A stretch of DNA of 64,000 nt from Klugiella xanthotipulae (GTDB lineage: Bacteria > Actinomycetota > Actinomycetes > Actinomycetales > Microbacteriaceae), in the NCBI RefSeq assembly GCF_006716695.1, contig NZ_VFPN01000002.1, forward strand, positions 496,001 to 560,000, written 5' to 3'. Below the pieces are notes generated by a model that saw only the letters and a program-made list of their open reading frames with translations, was not told the DNA's origin and did no database searches. This document shows, piece by piece, positions 56,201 through 64,000 of this stretch. Position numbers and translations under genes: made by a program. Numbering within the stretch: the stretch's first letter is position 1; each line of letters starts with the position of its first letter.

Positions 56201-58745
56201 GGGCACCGGTGCCCGCGGCACGGTCGGCGCTCGCATCCAGGCGCACCCCGGTGGGGTCAACAACCGCGGTGAGCGCACCGTTTGGGCCGTACTCGCGCGT
56301 CCAGTCGTGACCGCCCGGGTCGGTAATCGCCGTCAGACGCGACAGTGCGTCGTGCGCAAAACCCCACCTGGCCCCGTCCGGCAGCACCACGTTAGCCACG
56401 TTGCCCAGGTCGTCGAAGGAACGCTCGATGACACGCCCCAGCGCATCCGTCGTGCGGGTGAGCTCACCGCTTGGCCCGTACGTCATCTCGGTGCGGGCAC
56501 CGAGCGGGTCAACAATCGCCGTGACCCGGCCCACACCGTCATGTTCGAACCGCCAGAGGGCACCATCCGGGCCCTCGCGGGCCGAGAGCTGCCCCGCAGA
56601 ATTGTAGGTGAACCGTGTGACGCTGCCGGCCGGGGTAATCGCCTGCACCGGCCGACCGGCGTGATCGCGAACGATACGGGCCGAGGCGCCGGTCTGGCTG
56701 GTGGTGGCGATCAGGTCGCCCCAGTCGTCGTAGGTGAATGAGACGGCCACCCCCACCGGGTCAACCACCCGGGTGAGCAGGCCGCCCGTCCAGGTCATCT
56801 CGGTTCGCCCGCCGAGGGGATCCCGAATCACCGACGGGTTACGGTCATCCCCGGAATACTCGTACTCAACGACACTTCCGGACTCGGTCACCAGTGTCGT
56901 CACCCGGTCACGATCATCCCACCCGTACGTGATATCCGCACCCTCTGGCGTGACCGTACGCACCTTACGCCCACGCTCGTCATACGCGTGCACCGTGACG
57001 CCACCGTCCCGCGCAATTGAGGACACCAGGTTGCCGTGGGAATCATACGACATCGATTGACGCCGGTCCTCGCTATCAAGCACGCCCACGAGGCGGCCCT
57101 TGGCATCGGCGATCCACGAGTTCGACCGCGACCCGTCCTCATCCGACACCACCGTCACCCGACCCGGCAGATACGCAAACCGCACCCGACGGCCGTGCGG
57201 AGACACCTGGAGCGTCACCCGGCCGGAGTCGTCGTACTCGTTCCGAGCCTCCACCACACCGGAGGCCGCCACAACGGCCTCAATCAGGCCCGCCTCGTTC
57301 CACCGATACGTACGAACCCCGGCCGACGAGTGTACCTCCACGAGCCGCCCGGAGTCGTCGTACACGTACTCCACCCGGCGCCCATCCGAGGCCTGAGCCA
57401 CGGCCACCCGGCCATCCGCATACTCCACGTCGATGAAGCGGCCACGCTCGTGTGCGAGGCGGGCGACCTCGCCGTCGGCACCGCGTACCACCCGCACCGC
57501 GGTGCCCGGGCCCGAACTGGAACCCAGCCACACTCCGGCGGGCGTGAACTCCCACCGCGACCCGGCGTTATCCCGCACCACCAGAACCGAGCCGTGCCCG
57601 GCCTCCGGCTCTACCACCAACCAAAAGTTCTCGCCGCGCGCGCGATCCCAGCCCGCGCCCTGGCGCGGGAAATGAACCTCGCGCCCGTCACCCATCCGCC
57701 AGACCGCCCCCTCATCGGAGAGGGTCAGCGCGATCTCCACGACCGAAGACCACCCGGGGCCAAAGACCCCCACCCGCGAGTCCAGCGAGTTATACATCCG
57801 AGACAGCCGCAGGGATGCAGCCCCACCAACACCACCCAGATCGACCTCGGGCTCGATAAAATTACCCGTGGCCGTGTTCACCGGGTCCATCGAATACCCC
57901 GTCGTGGGCGGTGCCCCAAACGCCGTCGGCGGATCAATCTGCAGGGCCGAACGCGACGCGTTCACGCCCGCCGCGGCCAGGGCCGAGCCCAGCGCAGCAT
58001 CCGACACCCGCGACACGGCAGCCTCACCGCCAGCCGCCGCAAACGCAGCCGCCAGGGTGTTCGCCCACGTCGCATCGTTAGCATTAGCCAACAACCACTT
58101 GTCGTAGGCCGTCACCACTCCCGAACCGTCCAGGGTGCCCCACTGGCACTGGGCCACAAAATCCGCGAGCGTGCCCCGCAGCGTTCCCGGGGTCGTGCTC
58201 AGCAGCTGATCCAGGCCCGAGATACCCGTGGCGAATGAGCGCAGACTGCTCGGCCGGGCCGCCGAGGTGCCGCCAGCCGCACCGCCAGCCGCCCCAGCCG
58301 GGGTGTCACGGGAACCGGACGTGGGCGCGGGGGCCTCGTGGCGCGGGGCTGGCTGAGGCTTCTCGGTGGGGGCATCCTCGCCACCCGTAAAGAAATCGCT
58401 AATGTAATCGCCCACGCTCCGATTGTCCTGGCGTTCCTCCCACTCCCGCGCACGCCGACGACGGGCATCCTCCTCGGTGGCGGCATCCCGCAGCTCCTGC
58501 GCATACGTCGCCACCAGCCGCAACGCCGCCACGAGGCGCGTCGCGTCACTCGCAGCTGTTGACGCATTCGCCGTAAACAGGTTCGCAAAGTGGCCTTGGA
58601 AGTCCTGCTGCCCGGTCGTAACGTAGGAGGCCCGTGACGCCGACTGCCCCTCAACCGTTGAGGCCGCGTTATTAAACGCCGACACCAGCCCGTCTGCGGT
58701 GCCGTAGTTGAAGACCAGAGGGTCGCTGCCGTGCATTCCAGACAT
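53244..58745 (-). CDS. Rhs-repeat polymorphic toxin with WXG100-like N-terminus
   Basis: 1833 aa from ATG 58745, with AGGAAAGG upstream. Residues ~1-110 are an all-helical WXG100/ESX-like export domain (DFQGHFANLFTANASTAASD). After a Pro/Ala-rich linker, a DUF6531 segment begins near 283 (SMDPVNTATGNFIEPEVDLG), then many YD/RHS repeats (YDDSGRLVEV type), and the Rhs-core motif near 1525-1557 (PYAYAGNNPVGLSDPTGL). A hydrophobic pre-toxin region follows. The tip (~1712-1833: VSVFRGVDGAEFDSIADTGI, EGKFFTTTGDYAEQW, YAQEDVLELI) resembles ADP-ribosyltransferase-type toxins such as the EF-Tu-targeting TreTu. No transmembrane secretion signal is visible, so export through a type VII system is inferred. 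Confidence 0.88.
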   Translation of the reverse strand: MSGMHGSDPLVFNYGTADGLVSAFNNAASTVEGQSASRASYVTTGQQDFQGHFANLFTANASTAASDATRLVAALRLVATYAQELRDAATEEDARRRRAREWEERQDNRSVGDYISDFFTGGEDAPTEKPQPAPRHEAPAPTSGSRDTPAGAAGGAAGGTSAARPSSLRSFATGISGLDQLLSTTPGTLRGTLADFVAQCQWGTLDGSGVVTAYDKWLLANANDATWANTLAAAFAAAGGEAAVSRVSDAALGSALAAAGVNASRSALQIDPPTAFGAPPTTGYSMDPVNTATGNFIEPEVDLGGVGGAASLRLSRMYNSLDSRVGVFGPGWSSVVEIALTLSDEGAVWRMGDGREVHFPRQGAGWDRARGENFWLVVEPEAGHGSVLVVRDNAGSRWEFTPAGVWLGSSSGPGTAVRVVRGADGEVARLAHERGRFIDVEYADGRVAVAQASDGRRVEYVYDDSGRLVEVHSSAGVRTYRWNEAGLIEAVVAASGVVEARNEYDDSGRVTLQVSPHGRRVRFAYLPGRVTVVSDEDGSRSNSWIADAKGRLVGVLDSEDRRQSMSYDSHGNLVSSIARDGGVTVHAYDERGRKVRTVTPEGADITYGWDDRDRVTTLVTESGSVVEYEYSGDDRNPSVIRDPLGGRTEMTWTGGLLTRVVDPVGVAVSFTYDDWGDLIATTSQTGASARIVRDHAGRPVQAITPAGSVTRFTYNSAGQLSAREGPDGALWRFEHDGVGRVTAIVDPLGARTEMTYGPSGELTRTTDALGRVIERSFDDLGNVANVVLPDGARWGFAHDALSRLTAITDPGGHDWTREYGPNGALTAVVDPTGVRLDASADRAAGTGALTDAFTSMSFQFDEFGRPSRAESADGTAELVTYDGAGNPVELVDGEGGLTRLERNLAGRIIRITSPTGAETRFEYDECGRPWQTVDPLGAVTTLSYNADSRVASRTLPTGEVESFTYDAAGRLISRVAPGRGVAHYGYDRVGRLTFSRDTYYGTRRFRYNLAGELVRVENGVGGKTCYEYDARGRLMRITDPVGGVTTRTYTSTDKVDSVTDPLARVITATYDAAGRQLTQTDADGHVTSWTYDAAGRQVTVSIDGRLVSSVSRDAARRRVQFTDHTRTDGRAVEHALEYDRRGQLIRRTRGESEMSWAYDADGRRVSFTDHTGTTTRYTHDRAGNLTGVAHPHLGEAFFAYDGGGRLVSSSAGDLAQSWEYSDGWLTAHTRTGAEGVGSTVIGRDEDGRITSVTHDATTTYRYDGAGQLVAAVTDTGGVAAQASWTYDAAGRLVTERGAGGAERQYTYDAAGQLLSTIHGGVTTRYSYDGSGRRIREASSDGSGCDYVWDPRGYLTRVTATNTSGVTTRQHELWVDATGELAEITATGTGSTAPAAVPVWWDTARPFPMLIGVGETQVLPVSGGVTGIGGVWTTPGWRATRATDVVDPWAVIGAAAVPGTPVPGSGGGGAPGSLAGGAESDAAGALAGLLPVGVDLTASGGVSVGGLEWLGARTYDPATRGFLSVDPLEPVLGAGWSGNPYAYAGNNPVGLSDPTGLRPVTDEELAAYNNANNGALAAAGEWLGDNWEYLAGGAMVIAGGVLIATGVGGPLGGALLGAGVDAIIQKATTGSVDWGQVAISGVFGMVGGGIGAQIAGQVGEAVGSTAYAFLTGPGPHTLEGAASSLGAGLAMAVVPGGLGRVLPPAATRPLGDLPVGGGAASKLDNLTPSTGGSVSVFRGVDGAEFDSIADTGIWATGAGMEGKFFTTTGDYAEQWVQKLLKGDGVVLETNIPRFVFDRLELIGQNLDGIGPGMYAQEDVLELINKNMDGIRLWE
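53613..53817 (-). repeat. 205-bp direct repeat, resident copy
   Basis: Encodes residues ~1643-1711 of the large Rhs protein, immediately before its toxin tip. Nearly identical to 52520-52724. Gives the homology needed to swap the toxin tip by recombination. Confidence 0.95.
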
Positions 58746-58945
58746 AAACTCACCTTTCCTGGGCCCGTCAGCAGGGATGCTACGCACCGCACAAATAACA
58801 AAGCAACAGCCACGATACCCCAGCACACACCCCGGCCCCGACCGCCCCAGAGCGTCTCGCCAAAAGCCCACCACCGGGCCCCGGATTTCACCTGCTCACG
58901 GCGATAACCCCCCGGAAACACCCACAACAACTATTTTTACGGGCG

Positions 58946-59632
58946 CTACTCGACGGGAGTGCTGCCCTCAGCATCCCGCCGAGACACCCGCAGGATGTGC
59001 TCGTTCAGGTACGAGATCACAACAGCCGAGGCCGTACCCACGATCACGATTCCGCCCGCCATCAACATCACGGCGTAGAGGCGGCCCAGACCCGTGACCG
59101 GGTAGGTGTCGCCGTAGCCCACGGTGGCAACCGTCACACAGGCCCACCACAGTGCATCACCAAGCGTGGTGATGGTGCTGCCGGGGGCATCCCGCTCCAC
59201 CCGCAGGGTCGCGAGAGAGATGACGTAGATGAAAACGGCGGCGTAGCAGGCGGCGTAGGCAACCACGCGCGTGCGCACCGCGGCACCGGTACGGTGGCTC
59301 AGATACGGGATGTCGCGGAGCACCCGGAACGCCCGGAAGAGCGGCATCAGCACCGAGAGCAGGTCGGGCACGGTGGCCCGCACAAAACGCCCCCGTTGCC
59401 CGCGTGGCGTCAGCAACCAACGGGCGACGTAGTCGAACAGAAAAATAAGCCAGGTGGCGATAACCACCGCGAGAATAATCGGAGAAAGCCAGCCGGGTAG
59501 GCTGGGTACTAGCACCAGCACCGAATAGGCCACGATAAACAGCACCCCGCACACCAGCAGGGGAGAACTGGTCGCACGCTCCCAGCGGGCGCGCCGAACC
59601 ACACGGGGGTCGGGTTTCTCGGACCTCGTCAT
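58946..59632 (-). CDS. Potassium channel family protein
   Basis: 228 aa. Selectivity filter TVGYGDTYPVTGLGR near residue 171 between two pore helices; about four further helices upstream with an Arg-bearing S4-like segment (FRAFRVLRDI). Voltage-sensor-like, six-helix type. C-terminal cytoplasmic tail is short. ATG 59632 follows AAAGGTGG. Confidence 0.9.
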   Translation of the reverse strand: MTRSEKPDPRVVRRARWERATSSPLLVCGVLFIVAYSVLVLVPSLPGWLSPIILAVVIATWLIFLFDYVARWLLTPRGQRGRFVRATVPDLLSVLMPLFRAFRVLRDIPYLSHRTGAAVRTRVVAYAACYAAVFIYVISLATLRVERDAPGSTITTLGDALWWACVTVATVGYGDTYPVTGLGRLYAVMLMAGGIVIVGTASAVVISYLNEHILRVSRRDAEGSTPVE

Positions 59633-59644
59633 GCGGCGGCCACC

Positions 59645-59681
59645 TTTCCGGGTGAGGAAATAATACCCCGCACCCGGAAGG
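59645..59681 (-). terminator. Hairpin between hypothetical gene and potassium channel
   Basis: TTCCGGGTG (59646-59654) and CACCCGGAA (59671-59679) are perfect 9-bp arms, 16-nt loop, just after the stop of the hypothetical gene. No T-run, and it lies near the channel RBS, so it may attenuate rather than stop transcription. Confidence 0.5.
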
Positions 59682-59689
59682 AACCGTGG

Positions 59690-60517
59690 CTAGCCGACCA
59701 GCGCGTTAGCGCTCGCGTGAGCGGGTGCGGGCGCGCGGTCGCCAGCCACCCGCACCACAAAGTCCGCGAGCTCGGGCAACGAGATGGAGGCGTAGCGACC
59801 CTCGCCATCCCGCGGCTCCTCGCCGATGGGCCAGAGGATACGGTATCCCTCGATCAGACTCACCTGACGGGCGGGATCGGGCAGGAGCGCCAAACCAGCC
59901 ACACTGCACCTGCCGCGCCCTCGGGGCCGCGCCTCGGAGCGACCCTCCAACTGCTCGGCCGTGGGCGGCTCGGTGAACTCGCCCTCGTAGACGTGCAGGA
60001 TGGGGTGATCGGTGTCGTCCTCAATGTCGATGACGGCGGCCGCGTAGTAGAGATCACCCACCCGAATCGAGACGGCATCACCGACGCGGAACGCGGTGAA
60101 GTCTTGGAAAACCCGCGGCACGCGCGTGATTGCGGCGGGCGCGGAGGTGAGGAGGGCCTTGATCGCCGGGGAGTCACGCCAAAAAGCGTCCGACAGCACC
60201 ACGTTGTCATTGAGCTCGTCGATGGCCGCGAGCGCACGCCGCGTGATGCCGGAATCGGCGAATCCGTGGGCGTGGAGTTGGACGGCCAGGGCAACGAGCC
60301 CGACGTTGCGGGCGTTGATATCGGCCTCCTCGGCGTCGATCAGGCAGCGCCATCGGGTGAGGACGGGCCCGAGTACCGAGCCTTCGGTGGAGGCCAGGGA
60401 CCGGCCTTCGAGCTTGGCAACCGCCAGTTGCGTACGCGTACAACGGGCGATGTCCTGGTCGAGAGCGTAGACGAGACTACGGGAGGGGATCTTGTCGAGG
60501 ACGAGCTGATGCTTCAT
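59690..60517 (-). CDS. Hypothetical protein, about 275 aa
   Basis: Starts ATG 60517 (MKHQLVLDKIPSRSLVYALD). Not recognised. No signal peptide, membrane helix or known motif seen. The N-terminal half looks helical (TRTQLAVAKLEGRSLASTEG; NVGLVALAVQLHAHGFADSG), the middle contains a beta-rich segment (FRVGDAVSIRVGDLYYAAAV), and RSEARPRGRGR is a basic loop. Coding bias matches its neighbours. Function unknown. Confidence 0.65.
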   Translation of the reverse strand: MKHQLVLDKIPSRSLVYALDQDIARCTRTQLAVAKLEGRSLASTEGSVLGPVLTRWRCLIDAEEADINARNVGLVALAVQLHAHGFADSGITRRALAAIDELNDNVVLSDAFWRDSPAIKALLTSAPAAITRVPRVFQDFTAFRVGDAVSIRVGDLYYAAAVIDIEDDTDHPILHVYEGEFTEPPTAEQLEGRSEARPRGRGRCSVAGLALLPDPARQVSLIEGYRILWPIGEEPRDGEGRYASISLPELADFVVRVAGDRAPAPAHASANALVG

Positions 60518-60583
60518 GACACCCAGGGTAGCGGCTCCGGCGGGCAAGGAGCATATCGGACCCCCCACCCACGCCTCCCCCCG

Positions 60584-60640
60584 GGTGATTTTTGTCCGCC
60601 GGACCGAGAAAATAACTCGGGCTGGCGGACAAAAATCACC
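60584..60640. terminator. 17-bp inverted repeat after the ThDP-enzyme gene
   Basis: Perfect arms GGTGATTTTTGTCCGCC (60584-60600) and its complement (60624-60640), with a 23-nt loop that holds an inner CCGAG/CTCGG stem. The distal arm contains the stop codon of the ThDP enzyme gene. Acts as a terminator for that gene; T-runs are present in both orientations. Confidence 0.8.
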
Positions 60641-62444
60641 GCAGGGCTGGGGATGTTGGGGGGAGGGCCGGCGAGGCGGGGGCCGCCAGGGCGGGGACCA
60701 CAGGCTCGACAGCCAGAGACTCGGCAGCCCGGGCCGCCGCCACAACCTCCCCAATGTACGGGGCACGCACGGTCGTCGAGACGCGGCAATCGAGCACGCA
60801 CACCCCCGTCGCACCGGCGGCCACCCAGTGTTCGAGCGCGCGCAGATCGGTGAGGGTCGTGACCGTGGCCGCCGTCGCACCCAGCGAACGAGCAACCCCC
60901 GCAAAATCAACCTCGTCGATGAGCATGGGCCCGGTACCCAGACCGCGCGAACCGTACTGGTGAATCTCCGCCCCGTAGGCCGCATCGTTGAAGACCACCA
61001 CGATACCGCTGCGCAGGGTGCGTACCACCGTCTCAAAATCGGCGAGCGCCATCAACGCCCCACCGTCCCCCGTGCACAGCACCACCGTGCCGTCGGCCAC
61101 CGCAGCCCCGACACCAACGGCGCTCGACATCCCCAGACCAATCGATTGGAACGCCGTCCCCACCATGACGAGACGGTCGGGTGCGGAAATATCCCAGTAG
61201 CTGGGGGCCCAGCCGAGGAAGTGACCGCCATCCTGCACCACCGTGCGATTGGCCGGGATGATCTCGTTGAGACGGCGGGCCAGGCTGCGCGGGTCGAGGC
61301 GACCGTCACGGGCGACGGCATCCCCCGGCGGGCGCTGCGCGTGAGCCCCGGCGGCAACCTCGGGCATCCGCTCCCGCCAGGTGGGGCCGGAGGGGCGAGG
61401 GCTCCGGGCAACGCGCTGGGCGATCCGGCTGAGCGCCACCCGAGCGTCCCCACGCACAAAGGTGTGTACCCCCTCGTGGGTCGCCCTCTCTTCCCGGTCA
61501 ATCTGGATAATATGGGCACCCTCCCCCCAGAGCGCCCCGAAACTGCGGGTGAACTGGTTGAGTCCCGCCCCCACCACGAGCAGCACATCGGCCTCGGCCA
61601 TCAGTTCGGCGGCGCGGTCGTAGGCGAAGCCGCCCGCGATGCCCAGGTCGGCGGTGCTCTCACCGAAGAGGCCACGGGCCAGGAGCGTCGTCGCGGTAAA
61701 CCCGCCGAGCAGGTCGGCGAGGCGCTGCGCCTCCGGACCGGCCCCGGCCAGCCACGCCCCCCGACCGGCGAGCAGGAGTGGGCGTCGGGCACCGAGCAGG
61801 GCGTCGCTGGCGGCGGCAATCGCGGCGGCCTCCGGCTCCACAGGGGCGATCACCGACAGCGGCGGGAGGTCCGCCTCGGGCAGCGCCGTGGCCGTTGCCC
61901 GGTCGTAGGGGATCGCGAGCACCGCCGCCGTGCGGTGCTCGCGGACATAGTTGAGGGCGCGCATCGCGGTGGCAGCGGCATCCCCGATGCCCACCGTGAA
62001 CGTGCGCGCGCCGAGAGCGGCGGCGGCCCCGGGCTGGTCGATATCCCAGGGGCGGAACCCGGTGCTGGGGGCATCCCCCACCACAAGCAGCAGCGGGATG
62101 CGCGCCTGTACCGACTCCGCGAGCGCCGTAAGCGTGTTGGTGAACCCGGCCCCGTAGGTCGCGGTTGCGAGGGCCACCCGGCCGCTCGCCCGGTAGTAGG
62201 CGTCCGCGGCGGCCACAGCGCCGGACTCGTGCCGCACGGCGGTGTAGCGCACGGCGACCGCAGCGAGGTCGCCCGCGTCCGGGCCGCACAGCGCATCCAG
62301 AAAGTGTGCGTTGCCGTTACCCATCACCCCGAAGCAGTCGGTGAGGTGCGGGGCGAGAGCCCCGGCCACCCGCATCGAGACGGTTACCCGGTCGGGGCGG
62401 GCAGGGTCGGCATAAACGGGTACGACAGAAGACGGGTGTGTCAT
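60636..62444 (-). CDS. Thiamine-diphosphate-dependent enzyme (acetolactate synthase/decarboxylase-like)
   Basis: 602 aa from ATG 62444, with GAAGGA upstream. ThDP-binding motif CTGDGGALMALADFETVV followed by FNDAAYG near residue 450-480; N-terminal PYR-domain Glu in AVRHESGAVAAADAYYR. An Ala/Pro-rich tail ends it. Substrate not determinable: benzoylformate-, phenylpyruvate- and acetolactate-type enzymes share these motifs. The neighbouring AraC and HpaB genes suggest aromatic metabolism. Confidence 0.85.
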   Translation of the reverse strand: MTHPSSVVPVYADPARPDRVTVSMRVAGALAPHLTDCFGVMGNGNAHFLDALCGPDAGDLAAVAVRYTAVRHESGAVAAADAYYRASGRVALATATYGAGFTNTLTALAESVQARIPLLLVVGDAPSTGFRPWDIDQPGAAAALGARTFTVGIGDAAATAMRALNYVREHRTAAVLAIPYDRATATALPEADLPPLSVIAPVEPEAAAIAAASDALLGARRPLLLAGRGAWLAGAGPEAQRLADLLGGFTATTLLARGLFGESTADLGIAGGFAYDRAAELMAEADVLLVVGAGLNQFTRSFGALWGEGAHIIQIDREERATHEGVHTFVRGDARVALSRIAQRVARSPRPSGPTWRERMPEVAAGAHAQRPPGDAVARDGRLDPRSLARRLNEIIPANRTVVQDGGHFLGWAPSYWDISAPDRLVMVGTAFQSIGLGMSSAVGVGAAVADGTVVLCTGDGGALMALADFETVVRTLRSGIVVVFNDAAYGAEIHQYGSRGLGTGPMLIDEVDFAGVARSLGATAATVTTLTDLRALEHWVAAGATGVCVLDCRVSTTVRAPYIGEVVAAARAAESLAVEPVVPALAAPASPALPPTSPALR

Positions 62445-62617
62445 GGGGGCTTCCTTCTCCAGACAACGGACAGATTTCCGTGTGTGTCTACGGGCCGCCG
62501 TCGCTGGGGGCATCCGCGCTGTTGCCCCTTTTTCGAGCAACGACATCGAGAAGGATGTCGGACCCACGTACTGTACCCCGCATCCGTCACCCAGTTCAAG
62601 CCCCCGGCCCACCCGGG

Positions 62618-63592
62618 CTACTCGCCGAGGGCGCTCCGCCGATACTCACGCGGGCTCGCCCCGTAGGTGCGGCGGAAGAGGGTGGAGAAGTGCGTCGCAT
62701 CCACAAAACCCCAGCGACTCGCCACCTCCCGAATCGTCTCGCCCTCCCGCATCGGGTCGGAGAGATCACGCCGACTCATTTCCAGCCGCCGCTCCCGAAT
62801 CCAGGTGGCCACGCTCGTACCCTGCTCCCGAAAAAGGTGGTGTAGGTGACGGGTCGAAATGAAGTGGTGGGCGGCGATGACGGCCGGGGTAAGGTCGGCG
62901 TCGCCCAGGCGCGCCATGATGTGTTCCCGGATGCGCATGGTCTGTTCCAGCCGGGCGCAGGGTGTGACGGCCGCCGAGCCGCCCGCCCCCGCGGTTGCGG
63001 CCACCACCCCGATGGTCTCCACAAACGCGGCCGACACCATCTCCACGACCGACTGGGTCACGCTCAGGCCCGTGCGCCCGCCCAGCACGGCCAGGTTCTC
63101 CGCAATGCCCACCAGAAAGGGTGACACGATGCGCCCCAGCCCCTCGGACCCGGCGATGCGCACCCCGCCAATACCCGCAAGCGCCCGCGGCGGCAGGGCA
63201 ATCATCTGCTGCGGGAAGATAACCACGAGCGTGCGGGAGTCCACCGGAAACTCGCGCCGATAGGGCAGCGTCGAATCGTACACGGCAAAGTCACCCGGTT
63301 CGAGCACCCCGTGGTTGCCGTTCTGCGTCACCGTGCTCCTGCCGGTCAGCTGCAGCGAGATCGAGTACACCGGGTCGGCACCGGCCTCGGCCAGGCGGCT
63401 CGTGCGCTCCAACGTGTGCGGCGACGCCCACACGTTAAAAAGGCGGATGCCGCCCACCCGGCACGTCTCGATCCGTGCAGAAAAGTGGTCGGCATCCACG
63501 CTCTCGATCACGAGCGGGAGGAGCAGAGAGTTCACGGTCTGTCGCCACTCGGACAGACCGTGAACCTCCGCCACGGTGGAGAAGGTGGTCAC
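62618..63592 (-). CDS. AraC-family transcriptional regulator
   Basis: 324 aa from GTG 63592, overlapping the HpaB-family stop (GTGA). AraC-binding-like N-terminal domain (SISLQLTGRSTVTQNGNHGV; EPGDFAVYDSTLPYRREF) and double HTH (AAHHFISTRHLHHLFREQGT; VASRWGFVDATHFSTLFRRT). Same architecture as the AraC gene at 36 kb. Probably controls the upstream hydroxylase gene and the following ThDP enzyme gene. Confidence 0.9.
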   Translation of the reverse strand: MTTFSTVAEVHGLSEWRQTVNSLLLPLVIESVDADHFSARIETCRVGGIRLFNVWASPHTLERTSRLAEAGADPVYSISLQLTGRSTVTQNGNHGVLEPGDFAVYDSTLPYRREFPVDSRTLVVIFPQQMIALPPRALAGIGGVRIAGSEGLGRIVSPFLVGIAENLAVLGGRTGLSVTQSVVEMVSAAFVETIGVVAATAGAGGSAAVTPCARLEQTMRIREHIMARLGDADLTPAVIAAHHFISTRHLHHLFREQGTSVATWIRERRLEMSRRDLSDPMREGETIREVASRWGFVDATHFSTLFRRTYGASPREYRRSALGE

Positions 63593-64000
63593 CCGAGGTT
63601 CAGCTTTCCGATCACGGTGACGTCATCATTCGGGATCATATCGGGAACGGTCCAGCCGTTCTCGTCGTACTCGCTCATCAGCTGCTCGGCAAACCTGATG
63701 AAGTCGCCGGTCATCCCGCGCTCGGTGGTAACGGCGTCGATCTCGATGCGCACCTGCTCGTGGTTGCCCTGATAGTTGCGCTCGTACAGCTGGTGGCGCG
63801 AACCAAACTCGGTGCCCGTGGCATCCCACATGGCCTTGAGTGTCTTAACCCGTTCGAGCGAGTCCACCCCACCCGAGCCGCGCACGTATTGGTCGAGGTA
63901 GGGGCGGATCTCCTCATTGCTAAAGTCGGCGGCGTGCGACGGCAGGTAGATGAGCGCCGAACCGAGATCCTGCTGCACAATCTCCAGCACCCGCGGGTAC
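63589..64000 (-). CDS. HpaB-family monooxygenase, 3' part only
   Basis: About 137 codons, open to the window edge. Matches the C-terminus of 4-hydroxyphenylacetate 3-hydroxylases: SALIYLPSHAADF, EEIRPYLDQYVRGSGGVDSL, MWDATGTEFGSRHQLYERNY, QGNHEQVRIEIDA, EYDENGWTVPDMI. It differs in sequence from the HpaB at 33-34 kb, so the region has two distinct flavin-dependent phenol hydroxylases. The start lies outside the window. Confidence 0.88.
   Translation of the reverse strand, partial: YPRVLEIVQQDLGSALIYLPSHAADFSNEEIRPYLDQYVRGSGGVDSLERVKTLKAMWDATGTEFGSRHQLYERNYQGNHEQVRIEIDAVTTERGMTGDFIRFAEQLMSEYDENGWTVPDMIPNDDVTVIGKLNLG

Noticed and set aside
57036-58238. 400-codon plus-strand frame opposite the Rhs gene
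   Set aside because: Repeat-driven shadow (Arg/Pro/His rich) of the YD-repeat coding sequence.

Overview
High-GC actinobacterial DNA. The gene content points to Microbacteriaceae or a close relative: an idi-crtE-crtB-crtI-crtYe-crtYf/crtEb operon of the cyclic C50 carotenoid (decaprenoxanthin) type with a divergent MarR regulator, many GTG starts, 1-4 nt operon overlaps, a DUF6421 gene and a polyprenol-phosphomannose synthase. No rRNA, tRNA, CRISPR array, intact insertion sequence or phage was seen. The species cannot be named from the sequence.

Layout. 1-3.7 kb: 5' part of glpD, a divergent SorC regulator, and a membrane GT2 glycosyltransferase broken by one frameshift and preceded by a 57-codon membrane-peptide gene. 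4.0-10.0 kb: FMN riboswitch and ribD-ribE-ribBA-ribH, a GNAT gene and a DUF6421 gene. 9.9-17.4 kb (minus strand): a complete thiazole/oxazole-modified microcin (TOMM) locus. It has histidine kinase, response regulator, a precursor with a nitrile-hydratase-like leader and a C-terminal Cys/Pro core (CCCPCCCCCP), a fused leader-binding/YcaO cyclodehydratase, a SagB-type dehydrogenase and an ABC exporter. 17.5-21.7 kb: signal-peptidase remnant, MHS-type MFS transporter, tiny HTH protein, ABC exporter. 21.7-28.1 kb: carotenoid operon with an in-frame crtYf-crtEb fusion. 28.1-32.8 kb: membrane glycosyltransferase, polyprenol-phosphomannose synthase, secreted PIG-L deacetylase, OsmC protein, membrane protein. 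32.9-40.8 kb: aromatic hydroxylase (HpaB/HpaC), IclR and AraC regulators, amino acid/amine permease and copper amine oxidase. 40.8-47.0 kb: exopolysaccharide genes (pyruvyltransferase, flippase, polymerase, GT4, dTDP-glucose dehydratase). 47.2-51.5 kb: NADP oxidoreductase, decayed amidohydrolase, GMC oxidoreductase, aldehyde dehydrogenase. 51.9-58.7 kb: a polymorphic Rhs toxin locus with one active and one orphan toxin tip, each with its own immunity gene. 58.9-64 kb: potassium channel, hypothetical gene, ThDP enzyme, AraC regulator, and the 3' part of a second HpaB-family monooxygenase.

Two regions deserve most attention. In the TOMM locus an eight-cysteine core, a hairpin between precursor and synthetase genes, and paired direct repeats upstream of the precursor suggest a two-component-controlled polythiazole peptide. 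In the Rhs locus a 205-bp direct repeat links the resident C-terminus to an orphan toxin cassette. The two predicted immunity proteins resemble EF-Tu domain III and an S1 RNA-binding domain, which raises the idea that immunity works by mimicking the toxin targets.

Specific biochemical roles rest on motifs read by eye; no database search was run.
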